Part shown: one piece after another, positions 1 through 5,949 of the stretch
Position numbering within the stretch: position 1 is the stretch's first letter
How the letters are laid out: each line of letters opens with the position of its first letter
DNA from: Anaerozeibacter sp031551775
GTDB lineage: Bacteria > Bacillota > Clostridia > Christensenellales > Aristaeellaceae
Reading direction: 5' to 3'
DNA length: 6,806 bases
NCBI GenBank assembly: GCA_031551775.1
Contig: JAVBND010000066.1
Span: forward strand, 1 to 6,806
The notes under the pieces: generated by a model
What the model was told of the DNA's origin: nothing
The model's database searches: none
Seen by the model: the letters and a program-made list of their open reading frames with translations, nothing else
Made by a program: the position numbers and the translations under genes

Positions 1-1
1 T

Positions 2-136
2 GCCGATGAGTTGTGCCGCACCACCACCCTCAAGGTACGCGAGATCGCGCGTCGCACGGGGTATATCAACATCCGCTACTTTTCAAAGATCTACAAACGC
101 CTGACCGGCTCAAGCATCAGCGCGCGAAGGCAATGA
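2..136 (+). CDS. AraC-family transcriptional regulator, C-terminal end only
   Basis: The frame is open from the left edge and ends at TGA 134-136, leaving 44 codons. The peptide contains LKVREIARRTGYINIRYFSKIYKRLTG in two parts: the helix around VREIARRTGY and the following YFSKIYKRLTG, which is the typical second helix-turn-helix of the AraC/XylS DNA-binding domain, normally at the very C-terminus. The protein ends about eight residues after the motif, so its C-terminus is natural. The sensory or receiver part lies outside the window, so it cannot be said whether this is a ligand-binding AraC protein or a two-component response regulator. Its position just upstream and in the same direction as a sugar-type ABC operon suggests that it controls that operon; this is inferred from context only. 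Confidence 0.85.
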   Translation, partial: ADELCRTTTLKVREIARRTGYINIRYFSKIYKRLTGSSISARRQ

Positions 137-142
137 TGTGAG

Positions 143-192
143 ATACGCCGTGCCGCGATGTGCACAATTCTTGTCGTATGGGTTCTTTTTTT
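143..192 (+). terminator. Possible weak terminator after the AraC-type gene
   Basis: An imperfect stem can be drawn from ATACG (143-147) with CGTAT (175-179), enclosing a smaller GTGC/GCAC stem (150-153 with 162-165). A run of seven T follows at 186-192. The stem is short and interrupted, and a few bases separate it from the T-run, so termination would be weak. CGTATGG (175-181) can alternatively pair with CCATACG (202-208), which would compete with this fold. Confidence 0.25.
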
Positions 193-229
193 GCGCCGGC
201 GCCATACGCCAATCGGTCAACAAATTGCC

Positions 230-259
230 GCAAACCTCAAAATTACGGGAATTGTTTGC
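230..259. repeat. Inverted repeat overlapping the operon promoter, possible operator
   Basis: GCAAAC (230-235) and GTTTGC (254-259) are exact inverted copies separated by 18 bp. The right arm overlaps the proposed -35 hexamer at 252-257. A regulator bound there would affect promoter access. The arms are only 6 bp long, so chance occurrence is a real possibility. Confidence 0.3.
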
Positions 260-280
260 CTCAATATGACCATGTATAAT
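252..280 (+). promoter_or_regulatory. Sigma70-type promoter of the ABC/nucleoside hydrolase operon
   Basis: A perfect -10 hexamer TATAAT lies at 275-280, with TTGTTT at 252-257 as the -35 element at 17-bp spacing. The -35 matches consensus at only three of six positions, typical of a promoter that needs an activator, which would fit an AraC-type regulator. Transcription would begin near 287, about 25 nt before the first start codon. The ribosome binding site AAGGAGG is at 298-304. Confidence 0.65.
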
Positions 281-311
281 GAATTCACGGATTAAATAAG
301 GAGGATTGACC

Positions 312-1625
312 ATGAAACGCAAATTGGCCCTGGGGTTGGTGCTGACGCTGCTGTTTGCGGCTTTCGCCGCAATCGGGACGGCGGGCGCGAGTGAAAAGGT
401 GACGCTGAGGTTTGCGCCCGTATGGGGCATGGCGGACGAGCACGTATTCAACCGCGAACTGCTCAAGAAGTGGCAAGACGAGAACCCCGACATCGAGATC
501 ATCCTCGAAGACATCGCGGGCGATGAAATGAAGAACAAGATCCGCGTGGATGTCGCCGCCAACAACGAACCCGACATCTGGCAGTTCTGGCCGGGCTGCG
601 TGTGCAAGGAATACGCGAACGCGGGCATCCTGGCCAACGTGGACGAAATCCTCGAGGCATCCGACAAGCTTTCCGCCGACCGGTTCAGCGAAACCGTATG
701 GGCGCCGTGCACGTTTGACGGTCAGCATCAGGCGCTGCCGCGCATGGGCGCGTCGGCGGTGATGCTGATCAACAAAGAGATCTTTGAAAAGTACGGCCAG
801 ACGGCGCCCGCCACCTGGGAAGCGTTCATGGCGGTCGGAAAAGTGTTCCGCGAGAACGGCGTCACGCCGCTCAACGTGGGCTCAAAGCTGGGCAACCCCT
901 CCCATTTCTGGTACAACGAGTTGGTGTGCCAGTACACTTCGGGCGTGGAAGACGTCGTGAATCTGATGGACGATGAGAAGATCAGCTTTGAGACCGACGC
1001 CATGATCAAGGCCGCCAAGCTGGTCGAGGAAATGCGCGTGGCCGGGATGTTCGCCGAGGATACACTGGGCCAGACCGGCGACTGGGCGCCCGCGACCGCC
1101 TACTACGAAGAGGGCCGCAGCGCCATGTGCTACACTTTGAGCTGGGAATTCGCGAGCTTGTCCAAGGAGACACTGGACAAGTCGGAAATCATCGCCTTTC
1201 CCGTGCTGCCCGACAGCGACCGCGAACCCAACCACCTGCAAGGCACCACCAACGACTGCTGGTGCGTAAGCGCCCGCAGCTGGGCCGATCCGGCCAAGAA
1301 AGATGCCATCGTGCGCTTCATGGAGTTCCTGATGGGTGAAATGACGCTGGAAGACGCGCGCGAAGGCTACCTGATCACCGTCGATTCCGAACTCTCCGCC
1401 CAGGTCGATACCGCGGCGCTGCCCACCGAGCTCATGACCCGCGTGCTCAACTGGCGCGCCGAGAACGACATCCAAGTCGATCCGATGATCTGGCAGAGCC
1501 TGCCGACGCTGGCGGTCCAGACCGACTACTGCAACGCGCTCGACGAACTGTGGGCCGGTTCGATTTCAGCCGACGAATTCATCGCCAAGTGCCAGAGCTC
1601 GGTCGAGGAGTACCTCGACGAGTAA
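312..1625 (+). CDS. Sugar-type ABC transporter extracellular solute-binding protein
   Basis: This 437-residue protein is a family 1 extracellular solute-binding protein, the receptor of a CUT1-type ABC importer. ATG 312 is chosen because AAGGAGG (298-304) lies 7 nt upstream; a TTG at 306 is too close to that site. Residues 1-26 form a signal peptide: MKRK, a hydrophobic stretch at about 5-22, and an AGA signal peptidase I site at 24-26. There is no lipobox cysteine, so the mature protein should be free or periplasmic rather than lipid-anchored. The mature part shows the family pattern: VTLRFAPVWG at the first strand, WQDENPDIEI, and the NNEPDIW loop near residues 84-90. Length fits the family. 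It has nine cysteines, including two CxC pairs (C96/C98, C316/C318), which is unusual for an exported protein. It is the first gene of the operon. The ligand cannot be read from the sequence. Confidence 0.9.
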   Translation: MKRKLALGLVLTLLFAAFAAIGTAGASEKVTLRFAPVWGMADEHVFNRELLKKWQDENPDIEIILEDIAGDEMKNKIRVDVAANNEPDIWQFWPGCVCKEYANAGILANVDEILEASDKLSADRFSETVWAPCTFDGQHQALPRMGASAVMLINKEIFEKYGQTAPATWEAFMAVGKVFRENGVTPLNVGSKLGNPSHFWYNELVCQYTSGVEDVVNLMDDEKISFETDAMIKAAKLVEEMRVAGMFAEDTLGQTGDWAPATAYYEEGRSAMCYTLSWEFASLSKETLDKSEIIAFPVLPDSDREPNHLQGTTNDCWCVSARSWADPAKKDAIVRFMEFLMGEMTLEDAREGYLITVDSELSAQVDTAALPTELMTRVLNWRAENDIQVDPMIWQSLPTLAVQTDYCNALDELWAGSISADEFIAKCQSSVEEYLDE

Positions 1626-1666
1626 CCCATCCTGCATGCAAGAAGCCCTGAGACGGGGTAACGCAG

Positions 1667-1696
1667 CGCGTGCGGGCGTCCATTCGCCCGCACGCG
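1667..1696 (+). promoter_or_regulatory. Intercistronic stem-loop between binding protein and permease genes
   Basis: A perfect 12-bp stem pairs CGCGTGCGGGCG (1667-1678) with CGCCCGCACGCG (1685-1696) around a 6-nt loop. It lies 42 bp after the binding-protein stop codon and 21 bp before the permease start. No T-run follows, so it is not a standard intrinsic terminator. In maltose-type operons similar structures protect the upstream mRNA from 3' exonucleases and give the binding protein an excess over the membrane subunits; that role is inferred here. The permease ribosome binding site (about 1705-1712) lies outside the stem. Confidence 0.8.
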
Positions 1697-1717
1697 GATT
1701 TCCGAAGGGGATAGGCC

Positions 1718-2599
1718 ATGTATGTCTTAACAAAACACCGGCGCGCGCTGTTTTTGGGGTTCGTGCTGCCGGCGCTGGCCCTCTACACGTACTTTATCAT
1801 GGTTTCAATCGCCGGGACCGGCTACTACTCACTCACCAAGTGGGACGCCATTGGCGCGCCGGTTTTTAGGGGCCTTAAAAATTATGAAAAACTCCTGACC
1901 GACGCTGATTTTGCGTTGGTGCTTAAAAATTCCCTGCTCAACGTCGCCATTTCGCTGGCCATCCAGTTGCCACTGGGGCTCTTGGGCGGGTACCTCATCT
2001 ACCGCACCGCGCGTGGCTACCGCGCCTACCGGTTCATGGTCTTTGTGCCGGTGGTGCTCTCGGCCTCCGCCATCGCGCTGCTCTTTACGCTGATTTTCAA
2101 CGCCGAGTTCGGCCCGGTCAACCAACTGCTGTCGGCGCTGGGGCTGGGCGCGCTCAGGCGCAGTTGGCTCAGCGACCCGTCGGTCGTGTATTTTGCGGTG
2201 ATGACGCCCATGACCTACCAGTACATCGGTTTGTACGTGATCATCGAATTGTCGGGCATGCAGTCGATCCCGGAAGACGTGTTCGAAAGCGCCCGGATTG
2301 ACGGCGCGAGCTCCTTTCGCACCTTCACCTCCATCGTCGTGCCCATGCAGCGCCCCATCACCCTCATGTGCGCGGTGCTGATCATCTCCGGCTGCTTTAA
2401 GGCGTTCGAGCATTCCTACATCATGACCTGGGGCGGCCCGGGCTACACCTCGTCGTTCCTGGGCGTATACATGTACACCGAGACCTTTGTCAAAGGCAAT
2501 TACGGCAAAGGCAGCGCTGTCGCGATGGTCATCCTGGCCGGATCGATGCTGTTCACCACGCTCGTTCAGCGCTTAGAGCGGCGCGGCGCGGATCTTTAA
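1718..2599 (+). CDS. Sugar-type ABC transporter permease, MalF-like
   Basis: This 293-residue integral membrane protein is one half of the transmembrane channel of a CUT1-type importer. Six membrane segments are visible at about 10-31, 72-96, 106-128, 157-178, 212-231 and 264-286. The cytoplasmic EAA loop, which docks on the ATPase, lies at about 186-209 with E190, A192, D195 and G196 and ends in VVP. The MTWGGPGYTSS segment at 236-246 matches the GGP motif common in MalF/UgpA-type subunits. The start ATG follows AAGGGGAT at about 1705-1712. The stop codon TAA (2597-2599) overlaps the next gene's ribosome binding site, so the two permeases are probably translated in a coupled way. Length is usual for the short MalF-type subunits. 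Confidence 0.93.
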   Translation: MYVLTKHRRALFLGFVLPALALYTYFIMVSIAGTGYYSLTKWDAIGAPVFRGLKNYEKLLTDADFALVLKNSLLNVAISLAIQLPLGLLGGYLIYRTARGYRAYRFMVFVPVVLSASAIALLFTLIFNAEFGPVNQLLSALGLGALRRSWLSDPSVVYFAVMTPMTYQYIGLYVIIELSGMQSIPEDVFESARIDGASSFRTFTSIVVPMQRPITLMCAVLIISGCFKAFEHSYIMTWGGPGYTSSFLGVYMYTETFVKGNYGKGSAVAMVILAGSMLFTTLVQRLERRGADL

Positions 2600-2612
2600 G
2601 GAGGGTACGACC

Positions 2613-3449
2613 ATGGATCGAAACGAGCGGCGCGCGCGCCTGGGCGTGACCTTGCGCCACATTGTGCTCATCGTCTGGTGCGCGTCGGCGGTCTTCCCGC
2701 TTCTGTGGGTACTGATGATCGCCTTTAAAGACAACGGTCAAATTTTCACTTCCCCTTTTGCCTGGCCCAATCCCATCGTCACCGGCAACTTCCCCACGAT
2801 CTTCAGCAAGCTCAACGTGACGCTGGGCATGCTCAACAGCCTGATCTACTCGGCCGCGTCGGTGATCCTGGTCGCGCTGCTCTCGGCGATGGTGGGCTTC
2901 TACCTGGCCAAGTGCGCGAAGGGCCGCGCACTTTCAAACTACTTCACCGCCGGCATGATGATCCCGGTTCAGGCCATCATCGTGCCGCTGTTCATCAACA
3001 TCCGCAATATGGGGCTGATGAATTCGCGCCTGGGGATCATCCTGACCTACACCGTGACCGAACTGGCCTTTGCCGTCTTCATCATGACCGGGTTCATACG
3101 GGGCGCGGTGCCCGACGAAGTCATTGAAGCCGCGACGATTGACGGCGCGTCGCCAGCGCTGGTGTTTTTCCGCATCGCGCTGCCGCTTTCGCGTACCGGC
3201 CTCGTCACGGTAGGCACCTTCGTGTTCCTGCACGTATGGAATGAATTCCTGTACGCGATGATCTTCTTGCCCAACGCCGCCCTCTCGACGCTCAACCTCA
3301 TGACCTTCAAGTTGCGCGGCCAGTATTCCTCGGATTACGGCCTGATCGGGGCGGGCATCATCATCCTGGTTCTGCCCGCGCTGGTGATCTACGCCTTGTT
3401 TCAGGAGCAGGTGGTCAAGGGCCTGACTGCGGGCGCGGTAAAAGGGTGA
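2613..3449 (+). CDS. Sugar-type ABC transporter permease, MalG-like
   Basis: This 278-residue protein is the second channel subunit, pairing with the MalF-like protein encoded just upstream. Membrane segments are visible at about 14-36, 74-97, 110-128, 140-160, 195-217 and 243-265. The EAA loop is well conserved at about 168-191 (E172, A173, A174, D177, G178, closing in ALP). WNEFLYA at 209-215 and the C-terminal FQEQVVKGLTAGAVKG are hallmarks of MalG/UgpE-type subunits. AAGGAGG at 2598-2604 precedes ATG 2613 by 8 nt. No nucleotide-binding subunit follows, so ATP hydrolysis must be supplied by a protein encoded elsewhere, as with the shared MsmX/UgpC-type ATPases of many bacteria. Confidence 0.94.
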   Translation: MDRNERRARLGVTLRHIVLIVWCASAVFPLLWVLMIAFKDNGQIFTSPFAWPNPIVTGNFPTIFSKLNVTLGMLNSLIYSAASVILVALLSAMVGFYLAKCAKGRALSNYFTAGMMIPVQAIIVPLFINIRNMGLMNSRLGIILTYTVTELAFAVFIMTGFIRGAVPDEVIEAATIDGASPALVFFRIALPLSRTGLVTVGTFVFLHVWNEFLYAMIFLPNAALSTLNLMTFKLRGQYSSDYGLIGAGIIILVLPALVIYALFQEQVVKGLTAGAVKG

Positions 3450-3479
3450 ATTTTCTTCAGATGAAAAGGGGGACATACG

Positions 3480-4400
3480 ATGTTCAAGGATGATGCCTGG
3501 CGCCTCGCCCGGACCCGCATTCCGACTGACCGCCCGGTTCGGGTGATCATCGACAGCGATACCTACAACGAAATCGACGATCAGTTCGCGATCATCTACG
3601 CGATGCTCTCACCCGAGCGCATTCGCCTGGAAGCGGTTTACGCGGCGCTGTTTCACAATCAGCGCTCCCAGTCCCCGGCCGACGGGATGGAGAAAAGCTA
3701 CCGGGAGATCTTGAAAATTTTTGAGCTCATGGGCGAAGACCCCACGGGGCGCGTGTTTCGCGGCTGCGAACGACCGATCTCGACGCCTGACACATACGTC
3801 CCCAGCGACGCGGTGGACGATCTGATCGCGCGCGCCATGGCCTCGGACGAGGACGATCCGCTGTTCGTCGTGGGCATCGGCGCCTGCACCAACATCGCCA
3901 GCGCCCTGATCCGCGAGCCGAGAATCCGGGACAAAATCGTGGCCGTGTGGCTGCTGGGCAATCTCGACACGTGGCCGACCAACCGCGAGTTCAACCTCAC
4001 CGGCGATCCGCTGGGCGGGAAGTTGCTGTTTGATTCGGGCATGCCGCTCATCCAGGTGCCCGCCTTTGGCGTAACCGGCTACCTCACGACCAGCGTGCCG
4101 GAGCTGGAAAGCTGCCTTGGCGGCGCGAACCCGGTATGCGATTACCTCGTGGAAAACGTAAAAGGCTATCACGGAGATCATTTCGCGTGGTCCAAGCCCA
4201 TCTGGGACGTCGGCGCAATCGCGCTCATCATCAACCCCGCATGGACGCCCATGAAAGCCTGTCCAAGCCCGATCCTATTCGGCGACAGCCACATCGCGCG
4301 CGACAGCGGCCGTCACCTGATCAGAATCATCTACCAAATGGACCGCGACGCGATTTTTCGCGACCTGTTCGTCAAACTGCGCGCCATAGCGCGCCCCTGA
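3480..4400 (+). CDS. Nucleoside hydrolase family protein (IunH/PF01156-like), non-canonical
   Basis: This 306-residue protein resembles nucleoside hydrolases, which cleave the N-glycosidic bond of ribonucleosides to a base and ribose in the cytoplasm. The metal-binding N-terminal motif is present in a variant form: DSDTYNEIDDQFA at 25-37, with D25, D27, D33 and D34 where usual members have DxDxGxDDA. GACTNIASAL at 134-143 matches the conserved TNIA strand, and NREFNLTGDP at 168-177 matches the ribose-contacting NxEFN...DP motif. WD (W242, D243) takes the place of the HD pair near the C-terminus, so D243 probably binds calcium while the histidine acid of inosine-uridine enzymes is absent. No signal peptide is seen. 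The start follows AGGGGG (3467-3472), 30 bp after the MalG-like gene, so it belongs to the operon and probably acts on the imported compound. The substrate is uncertain; a nucleoside or another N-glycoside is possible. Confidence 0.85.
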   Translation: MFKDDAWRLARTRIPTDRPVRVIIDSDTYNEIDDQFAIIYAMLSPERIRLEAVYAALFHNQRSQSPADGMEKSYREILKIFELMGEDPTGRVFRGCERPISTPDTYVPSDAVDDLIARAMASDEDDPLFVVGIGACTNIASALIREPRIRDKIVAVWLLGNLDTWPTNREFNLTGDPLGGKLLFDSGMPLIQVPAFGVTGYLTTSVPELESCLGGANPVCDYLVENVKGYHGDHFAWSKPIWDVGAIALIINPAWTPMKACPSPILFGDSHIARDSGRHLIRIIYQMDRDAIFRDLFVKLRAIARP

Positions 4401-4439
4401 GTTAACGCATTTTTATCCCATGACAAGCGAAAGAGCTTC

Positions 4440-4468
4440 TTGACACACGCCCCTCGCCGCGCTATAAT
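4440..4468 (+). promoter_or_regulatory. Perfect-consensus sigma70 promoter of tRNA-Arg
   Basis: TTGACA (4440-4445) and TATAAT (4463-4468) are separated by exactly 17 bp, so both hexamers and the spacing are consensus. Transcription would start near 4475, about 16 nt before the mature tRNA 5' end. The tRNA is therefore an independent unit, not a read-through product of the upstream operon. Confidence 0.92.
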
Positions 4469-4490
4469 AGATAAGCGTCACAGCAAGCGT

Positions 4491-4567
4491 GTGCCTGTAG
4501 CTCAGCCGGATAGAGTGTTTGGCTACGAACCAAAAGGTCAGGGGTTCGAATCCCTTCAGGCACGCCA
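4491..4567 (+). tRNA. tRNA-Arg (anticodon ACG)
   Basis: The 77-nt sequence folds as a full cloverleaf. The acceptor stem is GTGCCTG (4491-4497) with CAGGCAC (4557-4563), followed by discriminator G4564 and an encoded CCA (4565-4567). The D arm is GCTC (4500-4503) with GAGT (4513-4516). The anticodon arm is TTTGG (4518-4522) with CCAAA (4530-4534) around loop CTACGAA, giving anticodon ACG at 4525-4527. The T arm is AGGGG/CCCTT around TTCGAAT (4545-4551). A34 would be modified to inosine so that CGU, CGC and CGA are read. Its 3' end faces the integrase gene, so it is the likely attachment site of the element on its right. Confidence 0.96.
4540..4567. other. Probable attachment site (attL or attR) in the tRNA-Arg 3' end
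   Basis: Tyrosine integrases commonly recombine within the T arm and acceptor stem of a tRNA gene, leaving an intact tRNA at one junction and a short direct repeat at the other. Here the integrase stop codon lies 54 bp beyond the tRNA, in the expected orientation. I see no second copy of the tRNA 3' end before the right edge, so the other junction lies outside the window. The exact core borders cannot be determined from one junction. Confidence 0.5.
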
Positions 4568-4576
4568 TGAAAAAGG

Positions 4577-4605
4577 CCCGAAACCATTGAGGTTTCGGGT
4601 TTTTT
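4577..4605 (+). terminator. Intrinsic terminator of tRNA-Arg, probably bidirectional
   Basis: A perfect 9-bp stem pairs CCCGAAACC (4577-4585) with GGTTTCGGG (4591-4599) around loop ATTGA, followed by six T (4600-4605). On the other strand the same hairpin is followed, two bases later, by five T (plus-strand AAAAA at 4570-4574). It can therefore also stop transcription of the minus-strand integrase gene, whose stop codon lies 15 bp to the right. Confidence 0.92.
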
Positions 4606-4620
4606 GTTTGTTTTGGGCGG

Positions 4621-5790
4621 CTACTGCTCGGCGGGGTTGTGCAACTTTTGTGCAACTTTTTTTCCGCTGAACATCTCGTCGATTTTCACCTTTGCTTTGT
4701 CCAGGTGTTTTTGCGACAGGTGGGTGTAGATGTTCATGGTGGTTTTGTAGTCCGAATGCCCTACGATCTTCATTGTCAGCAGGATATCCAAGCCGTTTTC
4801 CCAGCACATCGTAATGTAGTTGTGCCGCATGGTGTGCGGCGTGATGAGCGGCTTGTACTTCCCCCGGATGTCGTCTTTTTGCTTGTATTTCGATTCCTCC
4901 GGCGGGATCGCCACCGCCAGTTTGCAGGCGAGCATCAATTCGATCCACATGCGCTCTGCCGTGGCCTGAGACAATGGTTTGCCTGAGCTTGACCCGGTGA
5001 ACAAAAACAGATCCGGGAATCCCCTGTGCGGGAGCAGCAACGTTTTGAGTTCGTGCGGGATGGGGATGTACCTGTCGGCCGCGCGCGTCTTTAGATCGCC
5101 AACGCGCTTGGTTTTCGACGTGAAATCAATGTCCCTTTGAATATGAAGCAGGCCATCGTTCCAATCGAAATCGCCCCACTTCAGCCCAAGCGCTTCCCCT
5201 GGGCGCACGCCGGTGTAGTACATGACTGCCAGATAAAGCCCGTGGTCGTGCGTTGAAAACAGCTCACGCATGCGCTCACGCTCTTTGTCGGTTAAGGCGC
5301 GTTTTTCTTCCGGCGGGGTAGCGGTTGGGCGGCGTAGGTTTTCGGCTGGATTGTGTGCAAGGATGCGGTCGGCCTTTGCATCTGCGAGGATTCCGTTCAG
5401 GACGGCCATGGCCAAGGTGATTTGACTTTTGGACTTGTTCGTAAAGCCATTGAGAAAGCTCTGCAATTCCACGGCTTGGATGGCGCGGAGATTTCGCTCA
5501 CCGAAGGCGGGTAGCACATGCTTGTTCAGCATCGTGCGATAGCTGGCGCGGGTTGAATCGGAAATGAACGGCTCCTTGCGCACCTTGAACCACTCGGTCG
5601 CATACGGGCCAAACAGTCGATCTTCGCGCAGGCCGGTGCCGTCGATATAGTAAGCCTCGACCTCGCGGCGGGCGTCCTCAAGCTCGCGCTTCGACTTGCC
5701 GCTGATCCACTTGAACACGTCCTTACCATCAACGTCCACGCCGATCTTGACCTTGCTACGGTACAGCCCAGATTTTTGTTTTGTTGCCAT
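4621..5790 (-). CDS. int: Tyrosine recombinase/integrase of the element
   Basis: This 389-residue phage/ICE-type integrase cuts and rejoins DNA through a 3'-phosphotyrosine to insert and excise the element. Residues about 9-50 form an AP2-like arm-type DNA-binding domain. About 58-140 are the SAM-like core-binding domain (FxxYATEWFKV, YRTMLNKHVLPAFG, a stretch ending in HNPAENLRRP). About 165-375 are the catalytic domain. The full active-site set is visible: R196 in TGVRPGEALGLKW, K234 in the DLKTRAADRYIPIP hairpin, H319 and R322 in PHTMRHNY, H345 in VGHSD, and nucleophile Y355 in MNIYTHL. Length and order match intact members, so it should be active. AAGGAGG (minus strand, 5797-5803) lies 6 nt before ATG 5790, fixing the start. 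It reads toward the tRNA and shares the terminator at 4577-4605. No excisionase gene is seen in the window, and no clear minus-strand promoter was found. Confidence 0.96.
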   Translation of the reverse strand: MATKQKSGLYRSKVKIGVDVDGKDVFKWISGKSKRELEDARREVEAYYIDGTGLREDRLFGPYATEWFKVRKEPFISDSTRASYRTMLNKHVLPAFGERNLRAIQAVELQSFLNGFTNKSKSQITLAMAVLNGILADAKADRILAHNPAENLRRPTATPPEEKRALTDKERERMRELFSTHDHGLYLAVMYYTGVRPGEALGLKWGDFDWNDGLLHIQRDIDFTSKTKRVGDLKTRAADRYIPIPHELKTLLLPHRGFPDLFLFTGSSSGKPLSQATAERMWIELMLACKLAVAIPPEESKYKQKDDIRGKYKPLITPHTMRHNYITMCWENGLDILLTMKIVGHSDYKTTMNIYTHLSQKHLDKAKVKIDEMFSGKKVAQKLHNPAEQ

Positions 5791-5813
5791 AATGCCCCTC
5801 CTTATGGTAAAAT
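5784..5813 (+). promoter_or_regulatory. Possible plus-strand promoter overlapping the integrase start
   Basis: TTGCCA (5784-5789) and TAAAAT (5808-5813) each match the sigma70 hexamers at five of six positions, with 18-bp spacing. It points away from the integrase gene and overlaps its start codon and ribosome binding site on the opposite strand. RNA polymerase here would interfere with integrase expression. Transcription would begin near 5820. Confidence 0.45.
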
Positions 5814-5814
5814 A

Positions 5815-5828
5815 GGCATAGCAATGCC
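5815..5828. repeat. Short inverted repeat upstream of the integrase gene
   Basis: GGCAT (5815-5819) and ATGCC (5824-5828) flank AGCA, immediately after the candidate -10 at 5808-5813. A further ATGCC occurs at 5792-5796 beside the integrase ribosome binding site. This could be an operator for a regulator of integrase or of the divergent transcript. Arms are short, so support is limited. Confidence 0.3.
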
Positions 5829-5901
5829 CGGTCGGTTAGTGTCTGGTCGCGGTGATTGCTGCTTATCCTTCGCCAGCGAGCTAAACCGGCGAGGGATTTT
5901 T
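5820..5901 (+). ncRNA. Candidate small RNA divergent from int (unit 1)
   Basis: A transcript of about 82 nt would run from the promoter at 5784-5813 to the terminator at 5865-5901. Within it AGCAAT (5820-5825) can pair with ATTGCT (5855-5860), enclosing 29 nt with a repeated GGTCG (5830-5834 and 5845-5849). A 33-codon frame starting at ATG 5824 crosses the region, but it lacks a convincing ribosome binding site and runs through the terminator, so an RNA is the better reading. It matches no RNA family that I recognise, and its promoter is only moderately convincing. Confidence 0.3.
5865..5901 (+). terminator. Intrinsic terminator between int and the second RNA unit
   Basis: A 10-bp stem pairs ATCCTTCGCC (5865-5874) with GGCGAGGGAT (5888-5897), with one T-G wobble, around a 13-nt loop. 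T residues follow to 5901. It ends plus-strand transcription 14 bp before the next promoter, insulating the downstream unit. The loop is longer than usual. Confidence 0.6.
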
Positions 5902-5914
5902 CACATCAATAATC

Positions 5915-5943
5915 TTGACAAATAGGCAACGCTCCGCTATACT
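5915..5943 (+). promoter_or_regulatory. Strong sigma70 promoter in front of a structured RNA region
   Basis: TTGACA (5915-5920) is a perfect -35, and TATACT (5938-5943) differs from the -10 consensus at one position; the spacer is exactly 17 bp. Transcription would begin near 5950, exactly where the structured sequence begins. No plus-strand protein gene lies downstream, as the next gene is convergent. Confidence 0.85.
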
Positions 5944-5949
5944 AAAGAT

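Noticed and set aside
882..1475. Long minus-strand open frames opposite the binding-protein and permease genes
   Set aside because: These are shadows caused by GC-rich codon bias. They have low-complexity, histidine- and glycine-rich translations and no ribosome binding sites, while the plus-strand genes have clear family motifs.
4440..4670. Open frames on both strands running through the tRNA and terminator
   Set aside because: They overlap a well-supported tRNA, promoter and terminator, and have no ribosome binding sites or family resemblance.
5824..5925. 33-codon frame on the plus strand starting at ATG 5824
   Set aside because: There is no usable ribosome binding site, it crosses a terminator hairpin and runs into the next promoter, and the peptide shows no recognisable features.
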